A stretch of 64,000 bases of DNA from Theileria orientalis strain Shintoku (taxonomy: Eukaryota; Apicomplexa; Aconoidasida; Piroplasmida; Theileriidae): the NCBI RefSeq assembly GCF_000740895.1, contig NC_025263.1, forward strand, positions 62,001 through 126,000, written 5' to 3'. The notes under the pieces were generated by a model. The model was not told the origin of the DNA, did no database searches, and saw only the letters and a list, made by a program, of their open reading frames with translations. Shown one piece after another: positions 1 to 10,600 of this stretch; the first letter of the stretch is position 1; every line of letters begins with the position of its first letter. The position numbers and the translations under genes were made by a program.

Positions 1-1
1 A

Positions 2-1738
2 ATTTTCAAAAATAGTTCATCTGTAATAAAAGTAAAGAAACAAATCAATCAGGTCATGACTTATTTGTCTTGTGATACCACTATGACCGATGAGGATGTA
101 GGATATATTTTATTGTTATTTTTAACTTGCTCCATTCAGGCAATAACCAACATAGTTACATTGTTTTATTTGATTCCTATTTCAATCCCTTTTTTCATTG
201 TGTCATTGAGTATTTTATTCAAATTTATACTTTTGAACTTAATCAATTGTGCCAAGAACAAACAGATCGCAATGTTAGAATCTATGTCACAGGTCAATTC
301 TGTATGTGAAAACGCCATATCAGGATCTTCAATTTATAGAAGCTATAAAAACGAACTCTCCCTGGTTATTAATTTGATTGAAAATATCGATTACAAAGTT
401 CGAAGCCGTTTCTTGTACAGGTTAATTTTAACTTGGTGTGCTTTGATATTTAAATACGTATTTTCTGCTACGACATTAATAGTCCTTGTTCTACCTATAA
501 TCTTGGATAGATTCACTAAATATAAAATGAAGGTTGGCTATTTTGGATTGGCATTATCGTTATGTATGAATTTAGCAAAATCATTCTCTAAATTTAGTAC
601 AACATATGCTAAGCTCGAGATTTATTCCTGTTCTCTCCAAAGGTTTCAATATTTTATTCCTCCTAAGAAAACTCTTCAATTTAGCTCATTTGTTAATACT
701 CATGAAGAGTATGTAGTCATTCCTGATAATAAAGCACATGTCAAGTTTCAAAGGGATCAACTGCTAATTCGCAGGGCTTTTGAGTTCAAGGCCGAAAACA
801 AAAGGTTCTATAAATTAAGGAAATTTTTCTATGATCCTAAGTTAACAATCATTGATGCTGGAGATTATTTACCTTATGAGCATTCAGATGTTTTGTTGAA
901 TGATGTGTGTGTCTATACCACTGCTGACCATAATCCAGAAAGTATGCTTTTGAATCACTTTAATGCATCTGCTCATCGATCTGAGATTATTGGTATTGTT
1001 GGTAGAACCGGCGCTGGTAAGACAATCTTATTATGTGTTTTACAAAACATCATGGCTAATAGAACTGGCCACGTAATATTGGATGGCAAGGACCTGAATG
1101 ATATCCCCAAGGTAGTCCTTAGACAGATTATAGGTGTGTTGCCACAACTGCCTTTTGTGTTCAAGGGATGGACTGTGCGTAGATTCCTTGATCCCAGAAA
1201 GCTGTTTAGTGATGCTGATATTAACCAGGCCTTAAATAAATGTGCTTTATTAAACTTTGTTAACGAGCTTCCTGGAGGTAAGAAATTGGATACCATTTTA
1301 GTTAAAGAGGATTTGAGATATTCCAGTCATAATTCTAAAAAAGGCGAAATTGATATGAATTTCAAATCCAACCACGAATCTTTAGAAAGTAATGTGATAC
1401 TATCCAATACCCAACTCAGAACTCTTTCATTGGCCAGATTAGTTTTATATAGGCATTTTTATAGAATGATACTCGTGGACGAACCTCCAGAAGAGGACTT
1501 GGTTGCAGGGGCCAGTGGGAGACAAGATGATCTTGGAGTTCCAATTTATGATCTATTACAGAAACATTTTAGTCATTGTACCACTTTTGTGGCTGCACAT
1601 GATGCTAATGTTTTGAAGACTTGTACTTCAGTCTGGGTTATACACGACGGCTGTCTAGTAAGGACCTGCAAAACGAGTGATATCGCAGCAAATGAGTCGG
1701 TAGCAAGAATAATAGAAGAATGTTTAAAGCAGTTTTAG
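2..1738 (+). CDS. MRP-type (ABCC) ABC transporter, 3' part only
   Basis: The reading frame is open from base 2 to the TAG at 1738, so the gene enters from outside the window. The first ATG at 56 is internal: residues before and after it align with the second membrane domain of the complete transporter at 7691-12655. What is visible is the end of TMD2 (several hydrophobic helices, to about base 620), a linker, and NBD2. NBD2 has Walker A GRTGAGKT (near 1000-1025), a Q-loop region LPQLPF, a degenerate signature LSNTQ in place of LSGGQ (near 1402), Walker B MILVDEPP with the catalytic glutamate, and an H-loop histidine in AAHDAN. Substrate unknown; family members export organic anions or drugs. 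Base composition is far more AT-rich than its paralogue. Confidence 0.9.
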   Translation: MFKNSSSVIKVKKQINQVMTYLSCDTTMTDEDVGYILLLFLTCSIQAITNIVTLFYLIPISIPFFIVSLSILFKFILLNLINCAKNKQIAMLESMSQVNSVCENAISGSSIYRSYKNELSLVINLIENIDYKVRSRFLYRLILTWCALIFKYVFSATTLIVLVLPIILDRFTKYKMKVGYFGLALSLCMNLAKSFSKFSTTYAKLEIYSCSLQRFQYFIPPKKTLQFSSFVNTHEEYVVIPDNKAHVKFQRDQLLIRRAFEFKAENKRFYKLRKFFYDPKLTIIDAGDYLPYEHSDVLLNDVCVYTTADHNPESMLLNHFNASAHRSEIIGIVGRTGAGKTILLCVLQNIMANRTGHVILDGKDLNDIPKVVLRQIIGVLPQLPFVFKGWTVRRFLDPRKLFSDADINQALNKCALLNFVNELPGGKKLDTILVKEDLRYSSHNSKKGEIDMNFKSNHESLESNVILSNTQLRTLSLARLVLYRHFYRMILVDEPPEEDLVAGASGRQDDLGVPIYDLLQKHFSHCTTFVAAHDANVLKTCTSVWVIHDGCLVRTCKTSDIAANESVARIIEECLKQF

Positions 1739-2221
1739 TTTAACAACTTAAATCACCAAACGCAGTTAATTACACACTAAATTAACTCATGTAATTTAAT
1801 ACACTCTAAAATTGAGTGTAAAATATTCACCTTTTAATTTATTTTAATTCTATATTTATCTTATTCTAAAGATCAAATTTGTTATAATTTGTATGTAATG
1901 TTGTGTCGTTGTTTGGATTTGTACGATGGTGGATACAAAGATTATTATCAAATCAGTAACATTGTTGTAAAATATACATAGACTAACGTAATATATAAAT
2001 ATTCAATGTATGTATCACTATTTATAACTTTTGTATCAATTTATGCCCTACACATTTTTTGTTCATAGTATTCTTTAATTTTTTAATTATATAACATATT
2101 TAATTTGTACATATATGTGAAAACATTATGGTATTTTGTTTAAAAAAATCATTTTCATTTTTTTAGTCTTGTGTTTCTAGGTTCGATTGATCTTTTCTTT
2201 ATGTTTTTTATTTTTTATTTT
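1739..2221. other. Spacer between converging genes
   Basis: This AT-rich stretch separates the 3' ends of the left ABC gene and the first FAINT gene. It holds poly-T and poly-A runs and a few TACACA-type words. I see no gene, RNA or repeat in it. Confidence 0.6.
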
Positions 2222-3772
2222 TTAGATTTTTTGACTCACGTCATAAAAATTATATTTTTCTAAATTCTCTTCTCCTACCTCTTCATCTACATATGGTATT
2301 TCTACATCTACATCGAAGCCTTCAAATTTACTATCTTTACTTTTACCTATTTTGTCATCCCGTTTAGTTGTATGTACTTCCTCAGTGTTATTACTTTTAT
2401 TTTTTTTATTTTCAGGGTCATTCTTAACTGTTAAAGATTTAAATCCGCCTTCGAAGTATACTATCACTACCAATTTTTTAGGAATAGAAATATCGTTATC
2501 ATCGCTTTCATCGCTGCTGCTTCTTCTATTTCTATTGTCATGATATATATCCACACACACTGCATCTATATCCTCTTCATTTTGCCAAAGATCGTGTGTT
2601 CCCTTTCTCACAAGTTTAATTTTATAATTATTTTTACATTCATAAGAATCCACTTCCTGGAAAGGGTCATATGAATATCTGTAAAATTCATTAGATTTTT
2701 TACTATTTATGTCAATGTCAATATCTTTTTTAGCCTTTTCTAATTTGTTTTGCATTTTAGTTACTAGTTCAGACTTGGTGTTTCCACCAGACTTGACTAA
2801 ATTATTTTTAATATCTTCTGATACTTGATTTTGTTTTGCGTTATCTTCTTTTAATTCTGTTTCCTTCTTATCCTCTCTAGTTCGATTTAATTCAATCAAT
2901 AATTTCCCTTTCTCAGGTTTGTCTCTATTCTCTAACTCATTAAATGTTGAGTACACTAACTCCCATTTATCACTAGTTTGTTTATAAATATCGTAATGAT
3001 ACACTTTGAATTTAATAATAACCAACAATAAGCTTTCAAAATAGAATATAAAAAGTGGAAAATGCTTACTAGTTCGTCTCCAAACTAGCTTATCATTGAT
3101 TGTTATTTTTACACACCTAACGTTATTTTTTAACAAATAATCATATGATGCAAAATTAGGACGCTCAACTTTAAACACATTGTATAAAGTATTAGAATAT
3201 ACCTTATATTTACTAGTTTCATTCATATTATAATTAAATATATCCGAGAATACTAATTTAACGTTATCTGGATATTTTGACTCATCTAAAAAACTTCTTA
3301 GTTCCATAGGTTTGTCTTTTCTGAAACAATCACAAAAACCCAAACGATAATAAAATCTTTTATCACCGTTGTTTAAATACACATATACAATAATCTCTGT
3401 TTTATTAATTCCATTTACGACCACCATGTTCGCCAAAGTCCTATCATCTTCAGCCTCCCATATTTTACAGTGTTTAAATATACACATATACCATGGTCTA
3501 TTCAGTCTCACCGAATTGAAAAGAAATCCTCTTTTTGCGATATATACTCCAGTTTTACTTTCATCATCTTCATGATAATGAAATTCATCTGTTTCCTTTC
3601 TTTTTTTAATACAAAGTTCTACAAATTTTAAAGGTCTATTTATATTTTTTTTGGCATAATTTTCTAAATGTGCATTAATACTATTATTTTCATTTTTGGA
3701 TTCTACGAGATTCCTATCGTAAAATAGTGCCAAAAATATAAACAAACTTTGTATTAGCCTATATTTATTCAT
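2222..3772 (-). CDS. Secreted FAINT (DUF529) domain protein
   Basis: A single-exon 516-aa protein. It opens with a hydrophobic signal peptide (about residues 1-25, from the ATG at 3772) and has no later membrane anchor that I trust. The body carries FAINT-type units, recognised by an aromatic/hydrophobic strand pattern followed by a W-E-L core (for example YKQTSDKWELV, about residues 263-273), separated by Lys/Glu-rich linkers (about residues 290-350 and 455-490). FAINT proteins are a Theileria-specific expanded family; several members are exported into the host cell, but the job of this one cannot be read from sequence. It shares strand and signal-peptide layout with the next two genes, so it is probably part of a tandem family. 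Confidence 0.75.
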   Translation of the reverse strand: MNKYRLIQSLFIFLALFYDRNLVESKNENNSINAHLENYAKKNINRPLKFVELCIKKRKETDEFHYHEDDESKTGVYIAKRGFLFNSVRLNRPWYMCIFKHCKIWEAEDDRTLANMVVVNGINKTEIIVYVYLNNGDKRFYYRLGFCDCFRKDKPMELRSFLDESKYPDNVKLVFSDIFNYNMNETSKYKVYSNTLYNVFKVERPNFASYDYLLKNNVRCVKITINDKLVWRRTSKHFPLFIFYFESLLLVIIKFKVYHYDIYKQTSDKWELVYSTFNELENRDKPEKGKLLIELNRTREDKKETELKEDNAKQNQVSEDIKNNLVKSGGNTKSELVTKMQNKLEKAKKDIDIDINSKKSNEFYRYSYDPFQEVDSYECKNNYKIKLVRKGTHDLWQNEEDIDAVCVDIYHDNRNRRSSSDESDDNDISIPKKLVVIVYFEGGFKSLTVKNDPENKKNKSNNTEEVHTTKRDDKIGKSKDSKFEGFDVDVEIPYVDEEVGEENLEKYNFYDVSQKI

Positions 3773-4218
3773 ATTACTTTGTCTTATTTGTTAAAATTTC
3801 TCCTATATTTTTTAAGCAACGGATGGGGTTTTCCATAAACTTGTCCCATTAATTTTTAGGTCATATTTTATATTTAGAAACCATCATTTTTTTTATAAAT
3901 TTAAAAATAAATCGTTTTTATGTTTATTTACTTATTTATAACCAAAATATCTGTTAATTTAAATTTTTTTATTGATAAAAATTCCACTTTTTTTTTTAGA
4001 TAAAATATATTTTTTTATTCATTTTTTATTAGATTTTTATTAATTATATTCATTTTCATTACTCTAAAGCATTTTTAAATAATATTCAACCAATTTATAT
4101 ATAAAACATCAATAATTACAATTATATTTTGATTACACACATTTATAATACACATTGAAATTCTTTCATTTGCTTGTGAATTCTTTAACTTTATTATTAT
4201 AAATAGTCGAACATTGAT
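3773..4218. other. Upstream region of first FAINT gene
   Basis: Very AT-rich spacer between two minus-strand secreted-protein genes. It contains long T tracts (near 3890-4030) and, about 49-64 bp ahead of the start codon at 3772, an element that recurs ahead of the next FAINT gene (listed separately). No gene seen. Confidence 0.6.
3821..3836 (-). promoter_or_regulatory. Shared upstream element, copy 1
   Basis: The plus strand reads GGATGGGGTTTTCCAT here, about 49-64 bp upstream of the FAINT gene starting at 3772. A near copy with a 2-bp insertion lies at the same distance upstream of the FAINT gene starting at 5190. Position and similarity suggest a promoter element; this is inference. Confidence 0.4.
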
Positions 4219-5190
4219 TTACTCATATTTCTCTTTCAAATTTAATTCACGGGCTTTGATGTTTCTTTTTTTCATATATGGGCTGAATTCTCTTTTGATC
4301 CTAGACAGGTATGGATGCAACATCCACCTGTCAAGTCGTTTAACGTACAGGTCGAACCCATATTTATACCTTAACGTTAATATATTATCTCCTCTTCTAT
4401 ACGACATTGTTACTGGATAATTTTTATCTTCTTCCAGTCTCCACAGTTTGTATCCTTCGCACTTAACTGCCACGCATTTGGCGTGACTTGCGAAGTAGTA
4501 GTCATAGACTTCACTTCCTCTTCTGTGTTTTACTATATACATATCGCTATCGCCTTCTCCATCGGTATTTTCGAATATAATCGTTATCTCCGGCGGGTAT
4601 TCAGTTTTTGGTATTACCTCTCTTTCATTGCACGTTTTATATCTATTATCTTCATCTTCATCATAGTGATCATCTGTACTGTTTTCTTCGGACACTCCTG
4701 ATCCTTTAGTAGTTTCTCCGTTATTCTTACTTTGTAAGAACTTGTCGTTTAGTAGTCTTTCTTGGTATGTTTTTATTTCTACCCATGGTTTCTTTTTTCC
4801 TTGTTTTAGGAATTTAATCGTTTCATTTGTCCAAAGATACACTGTTACCATTTTTTGCGATTTACCTATTCCTTCCACCAGTACTTTCTTTGCATTTCCT
4901 GACTCATTGCTTCCGCGCCATATCTTAGTTTCATTTTGACTTACGCTTCTAATCGACTGGCCTAGTCTTACATAGTAGATTCCTACTCTGCCGTCTCGGT
5001 AAAAGCTGTATCCTTCGGTTGATTCTTTATTTTTTATGTCAACATCTGCCAATCCTGGTATTTCATCTTGGCATTGCTTAACTTTTCTTTTACATGACTC
5101 CTGTTTACTATTCTTTTCCATGGAATCCACATAGTTTCCATCTTGCAATAGTACCAAATAGAGCAAAAGGGCTATGTTTACTATAGTCAT
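4219..5190 (-). CDS. Secreted FAINT-like protein
   Basis: A single-exon 323-aa protein with an N-terminal signal peptide (hydrophobic stretch about residues 3-16, start at 5190). After a Lys/Glu-rich segment come two regions with the FAINT pattern: a first near residues 75-145 (WRGSNESGNAKK onward) and a C-terminal one with YKYGFDLYVKRLDRWML (about residues 276-292). An acidic low-complexity stretch near residues 165-185 separates them. No transmembrane anchor or GPI signal is evident, so secretion into the host cell or parasitophorous space is the likely fate. The match to FAINT is weaker than in the neighbouring genes. Confidence 0.65.
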   Translation of the reverse strand: MTIVNIALLLYLVLLQDGNYVDSMEKNSKQESCKRKVKQCQDEIPGLADVDIKNKESTEGYSFYRDGRVGIYYVRLGQSIRSVSQNETKIWRGSNESGNAKKVLVEGIGKSQKMVTVYLWTNETIKFLKQGKKKPWVEIKTYQERLLNDKFLQSKNNGETTKGSGVSEENSTDDHYDEDEDNRYKTCNEREVIPKTEYPPEITIIFENTDGEGDSDMYIVKHRRGSEVYDYYFASHAKCVAVKCEGYKLWRLEEDKNYPVTMSYRRGDNILTLRYKYGFDLYVKRLDRWMLHPYLSRIKREFSPYMKKRNIKARELNLKEKYE

Positions 5191-5237
5191 ATTCGTCTTA
5201 CCTCTCTATGGTCTAATTTTTTTTAACGACTTTGTTT

Positions 5238-5255
5238 GGATGGTGAGTTTTCCAT
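5238..5255 (-). promoter_or_regulatory. Shared upstream element, copy 2
   Basis: The plus strand reads GGATGGTGAGTTTTCCAT, about 48-65 bp upstream of the start codon at 5190. It matches the element at 3821-3836 apart from a short insertion in the middle. Confidence 0.4.
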
Positions 5256-5793
5256 TAATCATTGAAAATTAATCAAATTTATTATATTTAATGTTTTAAA
5301 ATTTCCTTTATTCTGCACTGTGGTTTCTATGTTAAATACTGTTGCACTGTTAGGCCTTTATTTTTTATTTTTTATCCTTACACACTTTTACACATCTTCG
5401 ATCTATTAATTATTTTGACTACCAATATAAACTTGTTTTTGTATAAACTATTTATATTTAACACATGTACTCTTTACCCATTTATTACATCTATATAAAT
5501 TATCACATATAATATTCACATATATGAATTTAATTAAATATTAGTTTCTATTAAATTATTTAACAATTAGTTCAAATTACTCGAAATCATGTCCTTCTTT
5601 GTCATTTTTTCTTTTAAACTACATTTTACGCAGTGACCTTTCGATACGTTTTCGACTCGCTTATCGATGGTTAATCTATATTACCTTTGATTACGTCCAA
5701 TCCATTTTAGATATCAGTGTATTCACAATCTTAAGCTTAATTTCTTTCTACCAAAAATGATTGGCCAAAATGTAGATTTACTTTCGTTCCAGA

Positions 5794-5820
5794 ATATTAT
5801 TCATCTTTGTTGAATAATAT
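5794..5820. repeat. Perfect inverted repeat (hairpin)
   Basis: A 10-bp arm (ATATTATTCA) is followed by a 7-nt loop and its exact reverse complement. It lies in the long spacer between two FAINT genes. Role unknown; it may be a chance feature of AT-rich DNA. Confidence 0.6.
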
Positions 5821-6353
5821 GCCAATATCGGTGTTTTATAATATTTATGCTTTACACATTTAATTTAATTCCTCAATTTACAACTCTAATAAGCAACAGA
5901 CTACTATATATCCCATTTATTTAAATAATTGTGTCATTCTTTGAATGATAAACGTCATTTTTTGTTATTCTGAATGGTGATCCGATGATTCCATCCATTG
6001 AAAATAAAAATAAATTATTATTTTTTTATAATCTATACCGTTTTAATATCGATATACATAAACAAATCAATAAAGTTATTTTGGTCAATATCTTCCATTT
6101 AGGCCCATGAATACCTGATAGACTAAATCAAACCACTCATACACCCAATTTTTGGCCTCCAAGACACAATAAAACCAAACAAATATATATAATATTTGAA
6201 CAAATCATTTAAAACAAATTAAAACATTAAAACCGTTAAAGTTTAAATCATGGTGCCCAATAGATGGTCAATAAACAAATACAAAGTTAAAAATCCCTAT
6301 AAATCTACACATTTCAGTATTTTAAAACTTTTCTTTTCATTTATAGTATTTTA

Positions 6354-7217
6354 TTATTTTCCATTCTTTTTTGATCCACCACCAGATCCTCTTAACATTC
6401 CAAAACCAACCGCTTTAATAATATAATTTTTTAGTCCACTGTAGTCTGTCAATTCCCACTTGTTACTATCATATTTGTAGAATTTATCTTCGTATCCATT
6501 ATTAGTTCTTATGACTGCCAATCCGAATTGTTTTACATTATTATTTTTTACCTTTTTTGCAAGCAAAAAATACAATGGATATTGATCATTTTGACCTTCT
6601 ACTATTTTATTTGTTCCGTCACTTAAGTTTGCAATTTTTTGTTTTTCATTTGGTATAAATAAGGTAAGACTAAAACCGATAGGGCATTCGTCAGCACTAA
6701 GCAGCTCGGAACCTTTGTTTGCTTCTGAAACATCTATATCCACTGCACTTGCATTTGATACATCAGTTCTATTGTCTTTTAACGTTTGATAGAAATTATT
6801 TTTATCAGTTTTTGTCCATTGGTTGTTTTCAAATTTGTAAAAAACAGTTTCAAGTGGTTCGGAGCCAATGGCTAGTTTTTTCATTATAACTAACATGAGC
6901 AACAGCTTTTGGTCTCCTTTATAAGTTAACAGAGCTCCGATACACTTATCATCACCTTGTTTTTCCCACACCTGGTTGGATCCGTCGGTGACCTTGGTGG
7001 CAACTGAAGTTGAATTGCTGTACAACATATGGGATTCCAAACCATCTACTGAAACCTTTAAATAATTGCAGTTTGTTGTTTTATCCCTGGTTTCCAGTTT
7101 TAACTCATATTCCGTTAGTTGGTTCTGGCTGTTATCAGCAGCATCTGCCAATAAAGCATTAAATCGGCCTGTTAAGAGGCAAAAAAGCAAAGCAAAAGGG
7201 GTTAAAATAATCTTCAT
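6354..7217 (-). CDS. Secreted FAINT domain protein
   Basis: A single-exon 287-aa protein. A clear signal peptide covers about residues 1-26, with likely cleavage after a small-residue stretch. Two FAINT units follow: each ends in the hallmark F-Y-K-[FY]-[ED]-x-N-x-W pattern (FYKFENNQWTK about residues 125-135, and FYKYDSNKWEL about residues 246-256). The C-terminus is short, glycine- and lysine-rich (GSGGGSKKNGK) and not membrane anchored. This is the clearest FAINT member in the window. It starts about 470 bp from the 3' end of the large ABC transporter gene on the same strand. Confidence 0.8.
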   Translation of the reverse strand: MKIILTPFALLFCLLTGRFNALLADAADNSQNQLTEYELKLETRDKTTNCNYLKVSVDGLESHMLYSNSTSVATKVTDGSNQVWEKQGDDKCIGALLTYKGDQKLLLMLVIMKKLAIGSEPLETVFYKFENNQWTKTDKNNFYQTLKDNRTDVSNASAVDIDVSEANKGSELLSADECPIGFSLTLFIPNEKQKIANLSDGTNKIVEGQNDQYPLYFLLAKKVKNNNVKQFGLAVIRTNNGYEDKFYKYDSNKWELTDYSGLKNYIIKAVGFGMLRGSGGGSKKNGK

Positions 7218-7690
7218 TGGTGTTTGAGTCTTCTAAAATTCCTTTTGTAATGGATTCCTATTCATGCATCGCTACACACTCCCTTTGGAATCCGGCATGT
7301 GTAAGACCTCTGACACGTGAAAATACACACATTCACTCAGCCTTCCACGTATTGCATATATTAAATTCTATCTCTCTCATTTAAATTTACAGATCCTTTC
7401 AATAATACCTCCTTTGGCTCTTTGGATTTAACGTATACCTTACTTCAGAACCGCCCACTTTACTATCAGTTTGTACAGATTTTTCACGTTTTTCTTTACA
7501 CATTTCACTATATAGCATTTTATCATAAATCTTAAATAATGATTAATTTTTTTTACCCATTTTAACGTATAACAAAGCTACTGGTGTTACATATCTACTC
7601 TAGTTACTGTGTAATTAATTCGCCCTATTTCAGCGGTAGATTTTTTTTATATTTGTGGACTACGTATTTTTTATTCACATTACTTCTCGA
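7218..7690. other. Spacer upstream of third FAINT gene
   Basis: AT-rich spacer between the third FAINT gene start and the end of the complete ABC gene. It includes two GGATTCC/GGAATCC words (7252-7258 and 7286-7293) that recur in other spacers of the window. No gene seen. Confidence 0.6.
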
Positions 7691-10600
7691 TCACGGGTCC
7701 ATACACTCTTGTATTAGTCTCGACAGCGAGTCGTCGTGGAGCATCTGCTCTCGATCGCAGGTCATCACCAGGTTGCCTCTGCTCAGAATCCACAGCTTCG
7801 TGCACGCCTTCAGAGCGTTCACGTCGTGGGCCGCTATGAAGGTCGTGCAGTGTGTGAAGTAGTCCTTCAGCAGCTTGTACACTGGGAGGCCTATTTCTGA
7901 GCCCTTCGAGTCCTGCGACTCCGGGGCCGCTCCTGATCTCGGGGTCGCTCCTGGCGTCTGGTCTTCAGAGCAGTTGTCCGAAGGCGGCTCGTCGATCAGT
8001 ATGATTCTGTAGAACTTCCTGTAGAGCATCAGTCTTGCGAACATCAGCGTCCTCATTTGCGTGTTCGAGAGCGCTATCTTCGCGTCCATCGTCGACGTCA
8101 AGTTACTGTTCCTCGGCAGGTGCCTGCTTCTCTTGTACTCGAAGAGCTTCGGGTAGTAGACCTTCTTCAGGTACTTCGGCATGTCCTTGTGGTAGTACTC
8201 CGGCAGTATCACCAGGTCCAGCGGCTGCTCCGCCAAGTCCTGCACGAATTCGATGAGTCCGCACATTTTGAGCGCCTCGTAGATCTGCCCGTCTGAGAAG
8301 AGCTTCCTAGGGTCCAGGAAGGTCCTTATCGTCCATCCTCTGAACACGAAGGGCAGTTGCGGCAGCACTCCCACGATTTGCCTGAGCACTGCCTTCGGTA
8401 TGTCGTTGAGGTCCACTCCGTCGAGCAGCACCGAGCCCTTTCTCACCTTCGCTGTGTTTAGCAGCACTGACAGCAGCGTCGTCTTTCCTGCTCCTGTCCT
8501 TCCCACTACTCCTATTATGTGAGACCTGAACGCCTCCTGGTTGATGTCCGACAGTATTAACCTCTTTTTCAACTGCTCGTCCTTCAGGTCTATCACTTCA
8601 GGCTCCCCTTTTCCCTCCACCTTGACTTCCTTCAGCTCCACCTGCTCTGTTTTTACTATGTTTGCCAGCTCCTCTGGCTTCTGCGATAAACTCTTCGTTG
8701 GGTTCGCCAACACGTACACTCCCTTCAGCTTCACTCCCTTGTGGTAGTGGTCCACGTACTCCGTGACGTCGATTATTTTAATCACGGGCTTAAACAGCAG
8801 CGATCGCACTGACATTCTACTCCTCACTTGATAGAACTCTCTTTTTCTTCTCTGCAGGTACTTGTTCTTCAGCTTAGTCGCGTCTTCGCAGTTGAACAGG
8901 TCGTCGTCGTCTATCAGGACCATGCTGTCGACGCTCAGTGTGTTCTCTTTCGACAGACCCGGCTTGCCTTCTCCCTTCCCGGGTTCCTCCCTAGCGTCTT
9001 GCTGTGCTCCCGTCACTATTATGTTTTCCAGGTATATGTTTTTCATTCTGCTAAATTCCAGCTTTTCGTTAGAGGGTATGAAGTTTTCGAACCTCTTCAC
9101 AGAGCACAGGTACAGCTGGAGCCTCGTGTATATTCTCAGCAGCTTCGAGAACCTGTTCGTGAAGTTCAGGCTGAACGAGAAGGCCAGCCCGTAGTAGCCT
9201 ATCTTGATGTTGTAGCTCGTCACCGTCGATATCGTCAGCGGCGTCAGGATCACGAAGAATATCATTCCCGAGAATATGCACCTGCACACCACCGAGGTCC
9301 ACGTGTACGAGGCTCTCTCCATGAACCTGCACCTTGCGTTGTAGTCCGAGTGCTCCACGAACTCGCTCACCAGGTCCTCCTCCTTTCTGTAGCTTCTGTA
9401 GTTCAGCGACCCTGATATCGAGTCGTTGAGAACGCAGTTAATCTTGTTGATCGAGGCCATGTACGCGAACCTTATGTTCGTCAGCGCCTTGATGAACCAC
9501 ATAACTGGGAAGCGCACCATCAGGAAGGACGCGAAGAGGACGAAGAAGAACGAGGTCGGCACCAGGTATATCAGCATGATCATGTGGATGAACGTCTCGA
9601 CCAGAAGCACGAACGCATCGTACAGGTAGTAGCCCAGCGCCTTGTCTATGTACAGCGTATCGCAGGACAGAAATGTGATTATGTCCGACACGTACCTCTT
9701 CACCTTCACGTGCATCGACGACTTGTGCAGCGCCGAGTCCAGCGAGTACTCGTGTATTTTCAGCGAGGCCAGGAACGACACCAGCGTCATCAGCAGCACC
9801 ACTGACACGCAGGCCACTATCACCAGCACTGAGAGCCACAGGATCCGGTTAAACGACTTCGTGCTGTACTCCTTTATCTGGGAGTGCGTCTTCTCGCACT
9901 TCAGCGTGTTGTCAGCGTAGCTCGCCAGGTCCTTGATCTGGTCATTAACGAAGTTCGACAGCCTCGAGGCCATGATGTACCTCGTTTTGTCCAGCACTGT
10001 GCACACTATCAGCATGAGCAGGAACGCGTAGAACGGCCTTCCTGCGGACTTGATGTACATTAACAGCGGCCCGAAGACTATGCTCTTTATGTTCTGGTAC
10101 CCTTCTATCTTACAGGAGCCGTACGTCTTCTTCTCTCCGTACTTTTCTCTTATTATGCTTCTTCTGCCCAGCCTTTCAAAATCCGTAGACTTACACCTCT
10201 TATACATCTCCCCGTCCTCCTTACTCACTCTCAGGTCCTCCTCGTTCACTTCATTTCCCTTGACTTTCTCATCATTCTCGTCCCCTTGAGCCAACTCCGT
10301 GATTGTTCTCTTTATGAATCCCTTCAGGTCGTTCATGTACCTCAGCCTATTGTTCTTCAGCGAGTATATCTTTATTTCTCCGAAGGACTCCGGAGACGAA
10401 GTCGCCAGGCACGTTTCCAGGGACCTTTTCGAGGCCGTTAACACCACTGACAGGTCCGAGGTCACCAGCAGACCGTTTTTGTTGTTGAACAGGTTGTTGA
10501 ATATGTTTCCTCCCACGAACGGGTCCAGGCCCACGAATATCGAGTCGAGGCACATCAGGAAGGAGCCTGGCTTCGCGTACTCTCTTCTCACCTTGCTGTA

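Larger units (their letters stand above)
5191..6353. other. Long spacer between two FAINT genes
   Basis: A 1.16-kb AT-rich stretch without a convincing gene. It holds the second copy of the shared upstream element (5238-5255), a perfect inverted repeat (5794-5820) and several TACACA words (for example near 5380-5395). I looked for a decayed FAINT copy and did not find one. Confidence 0.6.
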
